From Chrysomallon squamiferum (lineage: Eukaryota > Mollusca > Gastropoda > Neomphalida > Peltospiridae): a DNA stretch of 64,000 nucleotides. The stretch covers positions 12,898,678 to 12,962,677 of the forward strand of contig CM022671.1 in assembly GCA_012295275.1 (NCBI GenBank), written 5' to 3'. This document shows, piece after piece, positions 40,018 to 51,608 of this stretch (positions within the stretch are counted from its first letter, which is position 1; each line of letters begins with the position of its first letter). Below the pieces are notes generated by a model that was given only the letters and a program-made list of their open reading frames with translations, made no database searches and was not told the origin of the DNA. The position numbers and the translations under genes were made by a program.

Positions 40018-40700
40018 ACACTGATTTTTGTCACTGTCTTGTATGGTATGTGTTTTTGTATGTTTGTTGTTCTTGCATATTTCTGTCTGATGTTTCAGTT
40101 TTGTGTACCCTGTGCTGTTGTTGTGTGTTTATTTTATCTGGTGATATTTGTATCTGTTTCTGTTTTGTGCTACTGCTGTCTGTGTTTTATGTCTGGTAGT
40201 GTGTTTACTTTATGTGTGTTGATGTGTGTGTGCTATAAATGAGAATTTTGTGTTTTGTGCTTTGTGGTATGTGTCCTGTGTGTCTTGTTTTGAATGTTGT
40301 GCTGTAATGATTTTTGTCATTATCCTGTATGATATGTGTAATGTATGTATTTTTGTATATTTGTTGTTCTTGCATGTTTCTGCCAGATGTTGTCTGTGTT
40401 TCAGTTTTGTATACCCTGTGCTGTTGCTGTGTGTGTGTTTTATCTGGTGATATTTTTATCTGTGTTTTGTGTGCCTTCTCCTTCTGCAGTCTGTGTTTTA
40501 TGTTCAGTGTAGTATGTAGTGTGTGTTCTGCATGTGTGTTGATGTGTGTGTACTTTACATGAGAATTTTGTTTTTGTTTGATGTGATATGTGTCCTCTAT
40601 GATATGTGTAATGTATGCATTTTTTATGTTTGTTGTTCTTGCATATATTTGTTTTTCAGTTTTGTGTACCCCATGCTCTGTGTATTTTATCTGGCGATAT
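40018..40700. repeat. TG-rich satellite array, block 2 (plus orientation)
   Basis: Continuation of the 36.2-kb array after the inserted element. Two and a half units are readable: TTTTTGTCACTGTCTTGTATGG near 40024 recurs as TTTTTGTCATTATCCTGTATGA near 40310, giving a period of about 286 bp; a third, deleted unit begins near 40560. Open frames are low-complexity artefacts. Confidence 0.85.
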
Positions 40701-40930
40701 TTTTGCTTCAACTGTTGATTTGCTCCATCAGAGAAAATATTAACAATGTTCAAATGACAGGAAGTAAAAACACAAAGCCAAGAAAATTCTTTTGTCTGCT
40801 TCAAATGACACTTATCACGCCTGTGTCTTTAGTCTCATGATTACATACACATTGTATTGCTCCTAATTAATACCGGCAACACCTTTCTGGAGTAGACTCT
40901 AAGGATTATATGAATTCATCTAGTGCAGAG

Positions 40931-41020
40931 GATTATATGCAACGGACGCGCCCGCTGACCTGTCAGAAAGCGTGCCCGTCGCAGATGTGCTTCACAACAG
41001 CTTGCTCTGATTAGCACGTT
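40931..41020. other. Short GC-rich island in AT-rich surroundings
   Basis: About 90 bp including ACGGACGCGCCCGCTGACC and CGTGCCCGTCGCAG, clearly richer in G, C and CpG than anything nearby. The phrase AGGATTATA occurs just before (twice) and just after it, so it may be part of a small repeat. It matches no RNA gene that I recognise. Confidence 0.4.
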
Positions 41021-41264
41021 AATTTTTTTCCTATTCCTATTCCTAGAGGATTATAGTTAAACATCAAATGCTTGTAGTCCTTTTAAGTAACATTTATATA
41101 ATTCATGACAATGATGATGACAATTTTATTTTCATGTATTACAAAAGTATAATAACAAAATTAAAATGTGCACGTGCGCACACACACACACACACGCTCA
41201 CACACACATTTTATTAAAAATGTTATTTGAATGATGTTGACAATTTGTTTACAACACTAGTTGA

Positions 41265-41765
41265 ATTTTTGCACAGGCTCATATTTTTACTTCAAAGTGG
41301 GTTTTTGAGGGGTATTAAATGGCCAGCCATGTCATTTGTCTACCTTTAAATGCAATGTGACCAAAATAAAATGCATTTGAAGTTCAAACATATGTTAGGT
41401 TATTTAAAAAAAAAAAGTTTGTCAAAGACTGCAACAATAGCAGATCTGCTGCTCTTCAAACCATAAACAACAACAAATAATTGTCAAATTCTAATTAACT
41501 GTTGTTGAAACTACACTGCCTTGTTTTCTCAAAGTTTTGGAGCTCAAGGTGCAAAAGAGATACATGGCTGTTGTGGACTGAACATAATGGTGCACTGGCT
41601 CATATTCTTACTTTAAAGAGGGATTTACATACCTTCAAATGCACTGTAACTAAAATAAAATGGATTTGAAATTCTAACATATGTTAGGAATTAAACAAAA
41701 AAAATAATTAAAAATTCATCAAAGACTGCAGAAGTGGCAGATCTACAAACAATCAACAGATCAGG
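41265..41765. repeat. Direct repeat pair, ~170 bp units about 320 bp apart
   Basis: The block beginning GGCTCATATTTTTACTT (about 41277) recurs as GGCTCATATTCTTACTT (about 41597). Matching internal phrases include CAAATGCA-TGTAAC, TAAAATG-ATTTGAA, ACATATGTTAGG and CAAAGACTGCA. A second short direct repeat follows nearby: CAGATTATAAAGCAGAAC at about 41818 and 42017. No coding function was seen. Confidence 0.6.
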
Positions 41766-42189
41766 TGGTAACAATTAAGCAGAAGTAAATCTTTGACTAT
41801 AGGTTTCACAGTACCTACAGATTATAAAGCAGAACAATATTAAGTGTCTCATGACTACAATTAAATGCATAATACACTCCCAACCCAAATGCCAGCAACC
41901 CTAAGGCAAATGAAAACCCATTCCTGATTACCGCCCTCAACGCTCCTTCATCTGTGTGTTCCTCTCTTCATCCTCCTGATGTTTTCCTCTCATGGCAGTC
42001 TTTTGCCTTCCTCAGCTGCAGATTATAAAGCAGAACATTATTAAGAGCCTGATGACAAATTGCTACGTCATTACTAATACAATACAACATAAATTACTGT
42101 TTTAATAAAAATATATTTGTTCACTTACAGAGACCATACAAAAATATATCAATGATTGTCAAGTCACTGAAGTTTTCAAACTGTCTTGG

Positions 42190-42535
42190 CAGTAGAAGCA
42201 TCATACTTCTATGATATGTATCATACTGAAGCAGGAGTCAACAAAAGCTGTTACTCCAGCCAAAGGCGATAAAATAATTTGTCTGACCTCCAAGCTAAAT
42301 ACACTTTACAAAACCAATTTATTTCTTTAGATTCTTTTTTATTTTGTTTTTTTATTTATTTATAAATACTTATTTTCTTATTTAAAAACATCTTACAAAA
42401 AAATTGGGGTGGTTTTTGCGGGGATTAATGTTATTTCAATTAATTTCAGTTGGGAAAATTGATTTGATTTATAAGCAAATTGAGTTATAAGCTCGACCAT
42501 GGAAAGAATTAAACTCGTAAGTCAAGGTACCACTG
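42190..42535 (+). mobile_element. 5'-truncated copy of the Tigger-like element
   Basis: Shares its 3' half with the element at 15845-16605. Common blocks include ACTCCAGCCAAAGG, CTCCAAG-TAAATACACTTTAC, TTAATTTCAGTTGGG and the terminal GTCAAGGTACCACTG followed by TA. The 5' inverted terminus and most of the transposase start are missing. Both copies are dead. Their divergence suggests two separate insertions of one family rather than a recent duplication of this locus. Confidence 0.8.
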
Positions 42536-42869
42536 TATTGTTTGTTATTACTTACTTATGGCTAGGCCTGTGTGATATTAAAATTCCACTTCCATTTCAT
42601 ACTGGACACTACTTTTACCAGTGATCTCATTTTGCAACACAAGAGGTTTTTCATTTCAGCATAAAGGCTAAAAACACAAAGAAAACAGTTATAAAATGGG
42701 GGGTTTTAAGTAAATGATTACAGCTTCATATCTTTTCATCTGTATTTGTAAATACTGCACACCACAAAATGCCTAAACAATATTATAATTACACTATAAA
42801 AAATCATTAGGAAGATGAACTGATATTTCAGAAAATGATATCATTAATAAATTTTTCTAAACTCATAAT

Positions 42870-43945
42870 TACTCGGTTTAAAATAAAATTCAGAAAACAA
42901 AATAAGATAAAAATATCAAGATGGCTGACTTCTTAAAATATAGGTAATATTTCAAAATTCAAAACACTGACCATGTTATATTAAGAAAAAATATTAATAA
43001 TAAAAATGGAGAGGTCTAAAAATATAATAAACTAAACAGTCTTTCAGCAATAAATTATAAAGAATTAAATACTATACTTTTGTAAGGAGTTCAATTTGAA
43101 AAAAATAAAGAAAAAATATCAAAGTACCTAATTTAATTAATTGTAATTAAAGGCAAAGTATATTTACCTAGACTTATTGTTTTTCAGCTGTGAGTAAATT
43201 TGTTTAATTTTTTATTGTTGTCAATACTGACTGCCTAGTAAAACTCTCTTTTGACTAACAATTCACCCTGCCCAGCCAATGGCCAGCTTGCTATGAAACT
43301 TTTAACACGTGCCAAATAACTGGGGTGGATCCAGCTTTTCTGATGATCGGAGTCCATGACAAAAAGGACACAATAACATTATGAAAATTAACTGTTAAGG
43401 AATTTGTAAAAATCCTAAAAATCCTAAATAAAAGGGGCATTTCTCAAATTTGAGGGCCTCCTTGGACCTCCCCTAATAATAAATTGGTGAATTGCATGCT
43501 TTTCCTTTCCTTCTAATACGGTGCCATTAGCTACAGTAACAAAATACTACTACTTTCTAAACACTTACTTCTGTCAATAGAAATAAAAGGGTCAGTTCTA
43601 GCTTCAGTTTTCGGGTTAGTTTTAATATTCTTTATTTCTTTCTTTGTATTGAGAACTCTATCCATTTAACCAATATACTTGTATTTCTATAAATAACAAT
43701 GTCATCATTGCTTAAATTAAACTGGATTAGTATATACTACATGTAGTGACAGGTGTCTGTTTTTCTTGCTTTCTTTTGTTTGTTCATTTGGCAAGAGTTC
43801 TGAACATTTGAAGAAATTCAAATGAAATACCTTTTTTTTAATCTATATCTATATCTATATCTATCTATATATATATTTACTAAGAATTCATCTAATTTTG
43901 GCTTCAGGGAAAATAATAAATATAAATTATAAAAATTGATATAAT
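42870..43945 (-). repeat. Dispersed ~1-kb repeat, copy 2
   Basis: Inverted partner of 25480-26690. Relative to copy 1 it carries about 350 bp of extra sequence at about 42990-43330 and lacks the poly-A-associated insertion. It ends next to the inverted TG satellite array that begins near 44220. The element class is unknown. Confidence 0.75.
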
Positions 43946-44219
43946 TACTTTCAGTTACTGATTGCTAGGCAATTTAGAATGTAATTAAAACCATTTTAAT
44001 CCAACCCAGTATTCATTTTGGTTGTTTTTATTTTTTATTATTATTTTTTTATTTTATTATTTTTAAAATTAATTTATTTATTTACTTACTTATTTTGTTG
44101 TTCTTTGTTTTCAAAATGTATTTACATAATAAAATTGATAAACAAGAAGAATGATAGCAGAGAAAAGACAGATAATTGCAATAACAACATCAGCAGAAAC
44201 TATGAAGACAGCAGTCATA

Positions 44220-45645
44220 TATTTACAAGGCAGAGATAAGCACAGGGGAAACAAAACACAGCAACAACATGGGGGCCAAAACACAGATACAAATAACACC
44301 AGATAAAAAACACTGTCATGCAACAACAACAAAAATAAACAGTACATACAATAGAAATATAAACAGCACAAACAATGCAAACACACAACAACAATAACAA
44401 ACATATATAACACATACATCAGCACAAACCATCCTGGACAAGGCACATGATGTTGAAACATCACAGCACACCACAACAAAATTTTCACAAAACAGACACA
44501 AAGACAACATCAGACTCAAAACGCAAACATGCAAGAACAAACAACATAAAAAAATGCATACATTACAACTCCATACAGGACAAGGAACACAAAACACACA
44601 TCATTCAGAACAACACACCACAGAACATGTATCACAGCACACAAAACACCAAATCGTACGCTAAAGTGCACACACACATCAACAAACATACAGTACACAC
44701 ACTATACCAGACATAAAACACAGACAGCACAGGGGACACAAAATACAGATAAAAATATCACCGGATAAAAAAGACGGACAGCAACAGCATAGCATACACA
44801 AAACGGACACACAGACAACATCAAACACAAAATGCAAATATGCAACAACAACAAACATATGTAATACACACATTATACAAACCACACATGACAAGGCACA
44901 GAAAACACCAGACCAGACCACAACATGCACCAAACATGCCATGTAGTCACGACACTGTGAAGACAACATTATGTACATCACAACAAACATAACACACAGA
45001 CATACACACCACACTGGACACAAAACACAAACATGCAGCAACATGAAACATACAATAAGTACAATAGAGACACCTTGTAGGACAAAGCTTCCAATAACAC
45101 AACACGTACCACATAACAAAAAAACACGACTCTTACCCAAGCATACACAGACATATACACATACCCAGTACACACTATACACCACACTGGACATCAAAGA
45201 CAGCAACAGCACAGAGGACACAAAATACAGATAAAAATATCACCCAATAAAACACATTGACAGCAACAGCAGAGGGTAAATAAAACATACACACAGAAAC
45301 ATCAGATGCAAACTGCAAACATGCAAGAAAAACAAAGATAAAAAAATGCATACATTACATACACCATACAGGATCAGGAACACAAAATATTATACCATAG
45401 AATTCAAAACAACACACCACAGGATACATGCAACATCACACAAAACACAAAATTCTCATCTAAGGCACACACAACATCACACAAAACACAAAATTCTCAT
45501 CCAAAGCACACACATCAGCACACATACTGTACATACACTACACTGGACATAAAACACAGACTGCAGCAGCACAGGGTACACAAAAGTGAAACATCAGATG
45601 CAAATTGCAAACATGTAAGAAAAACAAATATACAAAAATGCATAC
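44220..45645. repeat. TG satellite array in inverted orientation (AC-rich on plus strand)
   Basis: Reverse-complement relatives of the 36.2-40.7 kb array: for example AAAATATCACC-GATAAAA, ACAGCAACAGCA, CACAAAATTCTCAT and AACATGCAAGAA-AACAAA. One sub-block is directly duplicated (ACACAAAATTCTCATC at about 45446 and again at about 45485). Open frames on either strand (Cys-rich or Thr/His-rich) are artefacts of the repeat. Confidence 0.85.
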
Positions 45646-45699
45646 ATTACCATCTAAGATACCATTTCATTAGGGTAAGATATCATTTAATTGAACCAG

Positions 45700-47575
45700 A
45701 CAGAATACACAGCAGATCCAGCATGAATATATTGGTATTAAAGTAGATACATAACTCAGAGATGTTTTATTCAGAGATTTGTACAGAGAGGATAGCGTTG
45801 GATATAAAATCCCCTTGATGAAAATATCATATTTCATTTTGGATTTAGCAACTATACCCCATTTTCATGCTTCTCATCTTGCTTTGGTTTTGGAACACAA
45901 GTATAGTGAAATAATGTAGCTATTTTAGAAAAAACTTATCAGGGCAGCCATTGTCAGTGTAGTGACCAGTAGATATTTGTATATATTTATATATATTTCT
46001 TCAATGTTTGCTGATAAATTGTGTACAGATCTGATTAATAGTGGAGTAGACTGATAGAGCAGATACCTCATATTTCCTCTAGATATTATATTAGTAGGGC
46101 ACAAACACCAGGAGTTTGAAACATCAACTCTATCAGTTGAGACTATAGATACCATGTGAGTAAAATATCATAAACTTATTCAGGTTTTTTACCTTTACCT
46201 TTACTATTACCTTTATAGTTTATTATTAGCAAATAAGTAGGATGTAAATGAAACGTGTTTGGATTTTATGTTCTGTTTTATATACGGTGATGTTAATAAA
46301 ATGCTTGTATACAGAAAACATAAAAGAACTGTGAATATATGTCTACAGTGTTTCCATAAATTTGGCAAGTATAATGGATAGATTACTAAAAATACTAATA
46401 ACTCTATTAGTAATTAGAATGAGTATTAGAATCTTTGTTATAACATTTAACTTTAACTATCTTGCCATATGTTTTATTAATTGTAAACATAGCATCAACA
46501 AAAATATTTTAACAGTTGTGCATACTGGAGCATATACAGTATCACTGAAGTTTCTTACTCGGTGAATAGTACAGAGAGAATATATAATAACAAAATGAGT
46601 TTACCTAATGTTGGAGTAGATACAGTATCATTAAGTATTAATTACTGAGTGAATTGCATAAAGACAATATACAACAGATCCAGTATGATCTTAACGTAGA
46701 TACCATATCACTGTGTTAATTTAGAAAGAATATACCACCAAATGATGTGGATATACTTGGTATTAAAGTATTTATCATATGACTGAGCTGTCTTACTCTG
46801 TGTTTTGCACAGAGAGAATATACCTCAGATCAAGTATGAATATACTGATATTAAAATAGATATCAAATCATTCAGGTATTTTACTCATTGTGTTATATGG
46901 AGAGAATACAAAACAAATCAGATATGAATTAACTTAATGTTGAAGTAGATACCATATTACTGAAGTATTTTACTCTGTATATATTCTGTAATAGATACTA
47001 TAACACTGAGCTTTAATATTGATGTATTGTTTTGAGAGAATATACAACTTTGAGTATGAATATACCTAATACTGAAGTAGATAGCATTTCAAAGAGGTTT
47101 TTTCTAAGATTTTTCTGGGAGTTAATATGCAACAGACTGAGTTTGACTAAATTTAATATGGAGAAGATATCCTATCATATAGGTTTCTTACTCAGTGTTC
47201 TGTATAGAAAGAATATGCAACAGACTGAGTATGAATTTACTTAATACCAGAATAGACACTATATCATTCAGGTTCCTTACTCAGTATTTTGTACACTGAG
47301 AATATACTGTTGTAGAATTGTGTTACAGCAGTGTAATAACATGCATTTAACATCAACTATGATTGTAAACATATCAATAAAAAAATATTTTACAAACTAT
47401 GCGTACTGGAGGTAGATACTAAATTTCTTTCTCAATGGTTGCACAGAGAATTTACTAAAATTGACAGAGTATAAAAAACCGAAATAGATACCATATCTTA
47501 TTTCATGTTTTGATTATAGAAACGATACAACTGACAGAGTACGAATTTGCTTGATATTGGAGTAGATACATACAA
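45700..47575. repeat. Old, degenerate ~88-bp tandem repeat
   Basis: A recurring phrase pattern runs through this region: GAGAGAATATAC, then AGTATGAATATAC, then TGAAGTAGATACCATATCA, then a TTTACTC-GTGTTTTG spacer. Clear starts occur near 46810, 46900, 47035, 47210 and 47295. Spacing between the best-preserved neighbours is about 88 bp, with deletions. Part of it around 45960-46150 may be inverted. Open frames inside (for example 47032-47241) come from the repeat. Confidence 0.65.
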
Positions 47576-47700
47576 AATAATAACTGAACATATATACATA
47601 CATATACAAACTTATATTCACACACAAACACATACATATACATGCATACATACATAGGTACATATATACACAGATGCATACATAATACATTATTAGATAA
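47575..47700. repeat. ATAC-type microsatellite
   Basis: Imperfect ATAC/ACAT repeat (CATATATACATACATATAC and similar) following the ~88-bp array. No other feature. Confidence 0.8.
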
Positions 47701-48192
47701 ATTTCTATATTTAGGGTACTAACAAAAACTGCTTTTGATGATGGAATTCTTTTCACTTTGATAAATTACTTGAGTGTGTGTTTGTGTTTGTTATTATATA
47801 TATATGAAAACAGTTTTCATTCATAAAAAAATAGTTATGATCTACTGCAAAAACTAATTCTGTATGTGTGAATCTACTGCAGTTGAAAGTGGTGAGTTCA
47901 TAAATAAAACAGTTAATTTCATTTAGTTTTTGTGTTATTTACAATTGCAGAATATAAAAACTCAACTGGTTACTGTCTTAAGATATCAGCTTAATCCTGC
48001 TTAGGTTGAATACCACGATGATCACTTAATACAATAACAAGTTATTCGCGCTATAATATACTTTTCCCATCCCCTGAAATTATCACTTTATGTCACAGTA
48101 GAGCATTCGTCATTAAGACACATTTTTGCTTAGAGTTTCGTTGAACGTCAGGTACATAATTTCTTGTGTTGAATATTTTTATTGGATGAGCT

Positions 48193-48264
48193 ATGGGAAA
48201 TATGACCTCTAAACTACCGTACTGTGTGCCACAAATGTCAGAAGAAAATCACCCCATTGTCCAG
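48193..48264 (+). CDS. Possible first coding exon, MGN start (uncertain)
   Basis: ATG at 48193 in a good context (G at -3, G at +4) opens 24 codons starting MGNMTSKLPYCVPQMSEENH and ending at CAG before GTTAAG, a usable donor at phase 0. The base composition is more balanced than the surroundings. An N-terminal Met-Gly-Asn would be a candidate N-myristoylation signal. I do not recognise the protein and found no phase-matched second exon, so this may be chance or part of a transposon. The open frame continues past the donor to 48381 into an AT repeat. Confidence 0.25.
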
Positions 48265-48853
48265 GTTAAGTTATTCCAGGGGATTTTCTACCACCACTCT
48301 CCCAGTGAGCAAAGACCCGTCTACCGGCTGAAGTCCAACATCATAATTATTATCAGAACTACTACAACACAATATTATTAATATTATCAGATGTCATTAT
48401 CATTAACAGTAGTGGTAGTAATAGTAAAGATAGTAGTAATAAGTATTACCAATTGTAGTAGCAATATATCTAGGAATTGTAGTAGTATTTTCAATGAACT
48501 TGTATAATAAACTTTATATTTCTTTTTTTTTTTTTTCTATAATTAATTCATCCAAAATCTTTTGTAAAACACTGTAACCAAGAGAAGAAGTGTCGGACGA
48601 CATCTTACTTGGAATGGTTTCTCAATTGTCTTAAATGGTTGTTTGCTCAAAACAGATATTTCTTGCAAATACTTGGCGAGTGGATATATATTTTTTTTAA
48701 TTATTATTATTGTTATTATTATTATTACAGTTGGTGAATGATATTCAGGTTGGTCCATCAAATATCACAATTTGTAATGAAACATCATTTGAAACGATCA
48801 CATTTGACTTCTATAATTTTCATTTAGCACAATTAATGTTAGTTTATTTAGTA

Positions 48854-49160
48854 CACTGGTTTTCAACCTTTTTCATACCGTGACCCCTTATGAGCAACTC
48901 AATATGACCCATGACCCCCTTTAAAAATTTTGATTTAATAATATCTAGGGTTACCATATTTTCATCAACTAGTACAAAAGAAATCTATATTCACTATGAC
49001 AGGTCCCAAACGTATCTATATGTTTTTATTTATTCCTCTTTCCAAGTCAAGTTGAAAAAAGCTGAAACATTCGCTCGCTCAAGAACGATCTCACCATGGA
49101 GCTTCATGAATAAAACTGACATTCGGAGTTTGGCTTTGACCTGATTCTTTCAGAGCAAGG
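48854..49160. mobile_element. Possible hAT-type repeat end
   Basis: CACTGGTTTTCAACCTTTTTC followed by CCGTGACCCC and CCCATGACCCC resembles the left terminus of many non-autonomous hAT elements, which begin CAGTGGTTCTCAACC. I could not find a matching right terminus or an 8-bp target duplication, so only the family resemblance supports it. Confidence 0.35.
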
Positions 49161-49329
49161 AAAATCAACAATCATTTACTTAAGGTTTTACAAATTTTTG
49201 TGTTTCTAAAAATAAAACAACTGCTGAACCAAGTTTTATTACATCACTGCATTACAACATTACCACTGAATTTGATGTTTTCTTTCTTTCTTTATTACCA
49301 TTCATCTCTGGGAACAGCCACCAAATGCC

Positions 49330-49600
49330 AAAATTACAGCATTGCAGACTCCATTCAGTACCCATGCCAGGAACACAACACTACAAACACCACTCAGTAC
49401 ACGAGAGGAACACAACACTACTCAGTACACGCAAGAAATACAGCACTACAACCATCATTCAATACAGATAGCCACTATAGCCATAAGAGAACACGAATAC
49501 CAGGAACATGGCAGTATAGCTGCCAGTAAATACACACTGCAGGAACATGGCAGTGAACCACTAAGACAAATCAAACACTAGAAAAACAGCACAGATGTAT
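49330..49600. repeat. Minisatellite-like ACAC-rich block
   Basis: Short degenerate repeats: AGGAACACAACACTAC, CTCAGTACACG, AAATACAGCACTACAAC and CAGGAACATGGCAGT (twice). The unit length is irregular (about 30-50 bp). Open frames are low-complexity artefacts. Confidence 0.55.
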
Positions 49601-50195
49601 AAATAGCAGGAAAAACACATTCAAGAACACAGCAGAACATGAAGTAATGGAAAAAACATGCTTAGAAGTGTCACGGAATTCAGATTGCGTAAACAAATTG
49701 TTACTTCAATCACATCCATTCTTTTTATTTTTAAGCAATGGAATTGTAATTGTGTAACTTCAGTTGTAACTACAATCATATCTGCTCTTTTTATTTTCAA
49801 ATGATGGAATTGAAATTGCGTAACTTTAATTGTTCTGATGAAGATAATGGTTAGAGAGAGTGGTTATCAATTGGAGTAAAACCAGAATGTCCCCATCTGC
49901 TGTTCCTCAATTTGATGATTGATAGACATGCCATCACCATTTTTATGTGATTCATATGTCTAGTCTCTGTCTGCCTCGGTCTTCCAATGAACTGATTCTA
50001 CTGTAACAAAGTCAAGGTCTTCATGAAAATGGAAAATTGCAGTCGTTTGGAATCCCAAAATTACATTCTTGGAATCATAGCCAACATACACACCTCTTTC
50101 ACAATAGAATACATGGAATACTGTTGATAGAAATGGTCTCTCCAGTATGAGAATGCAACAAGGCATCTATCGCTAAGTTGTAGGCACCCTTACAA

Positions 50196-50501
50196 CTAAG
50201 AGCCCAACCTAGGGGCTGTAGGCAATGTCAGCATCACAATACTGTTATCCCTAACCTGTAACATTATGAGTGATTCATGGTGGTCTAGTATGCAAATAAA
50301 CTTGAGCTCTTCCGAACACTGTTGAATGATAAGGTTCATGTATTGAATGAAGAACTCTTCACTGATCCACCCGGGTTTAGCTGCATAACTGAGAGATCCA
50401 AGTGGGCCTCCCCTGATGAAGTGGTAGAGGTAGTTGAGACAAGGAAATATGAACATGGATAGTGTTATGGCACAATTTATCCCACCATCACTTTTGATCA
50501 T
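50196..50501 (-). pseudogene. Pogo/Tigger DDE transposase relic
   Basis: A 101-codon open stretch on the minus strand follows the central DDE_1 domain order of pogo/Tigger/jerky transposases: an IFPCLN stretch, FIRGGPLGSLSYAAKPGWIS, then the catalytic-type ILDHHESLIM and the NSIVMLTLP segment that normally precedes PHTSH. The usual LDNHESH motif reads LDHHESL here. The stretch then loses similarity, with no helix-turn-helix part and no C-terminal portion. It is a fragment of a dead element. I found no terminal repeats and cannot link it to the two Tigger-like relics elsewhere. Confidence 0.75.
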
Positions 50502-50579
50502 TCCTGATTAGCAGGTCATTGTATCTTTTCTGATAGAGATAATGTGAAAACAACAGGTTACAATAATTACTATGTAAAC

Positions 50580-51555
50580 TAGTTACATCATTTCAGGATA
50601 ATCTATAGAGTGACTACAAAGGAAGTTCACAAACCTGTCCTAAAATTAAATTTAGGCACCAAAATTCTAAATTTTCGTCAGACAACCTTTCTTCAATAAG
50701 AAATGTGTGCAAACAATAATCAAAAGATGGCAGCTAATTTCAGTCATATCCACTCAGATAGCCAGCAAAGCAGGTGACAAACTTACCCCCTGGCACAGTT
50801 TACCCCTTCCTCCCAAACTCTTAATTATTTCTTGATTGCTAAATATTGGTCATTACTTAACATTATTTAATATGTATTTACTACTATTAATGACATAACT
50901 GTTTGTGGGTGATCCAAATTAATGCACAGACTATACACTTTCTGTGCATCATGTGATGCACAATATAAGGTACCCTTAATTAAATTCTTAATTACAATTG
51001 TGTAAATCGTGAATTTTAACTAATTTCAGTTATCACAAAACAAAAAGCATATATTTATATTATTATTAACCAAATGGTTTTTAAAAATCAGATATTTTAC
51101 AATATGAATATTATTTATAGAACAGAAAAAGGAAAGATAACATCAACATGTACACTACAGCACCATATTTGATTTAAGATTAATTTTTTTCCTTTGGTAC
51201 ATGTTCATGTTTCTATAAGTTTCTGACATGTATATATATTTACTGTTTTAACTTTTGACTCAAACATAAGTGATAGTCTTTTTATTTTCTGTTTTCTGCA
51301 ATTCCCTATTTGCAGCTTCATTTATTAGTTGGTCAATTATTACTTTCAGGCCAAACAATTTGGAACTATGATAAATTAAATCACTGGGGGAGCCATTGTT
51401 TCTTTTAGCACTCAAGATGAAGAGAAACATACTTCAAAAGATATTGAAAGATTTGACCCTAAATTTCTAATCTTAGCTATAAAACTGATCCAAACACTAA
51501 GCCTGAATTCAGAAAGAGCTACTAGTACTAGTTTTCACAATTTCTGCATGATTCA

Positions 51556-51608
<53 letters not shown>

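Noticed and set aside
40205-40804. 199-codon minus-strand open frame, the longest uninterrupted frame in the window
   Set aside because: Thr/His/Asn/Lys-rich antisense of the TG satellite, with no splice or domain support.
44111-45552. Long open frames on both strands (up to 180 codons)
   Set aside because: Same satellite in reverse orientation; both strands are open because of AC/TG composition.
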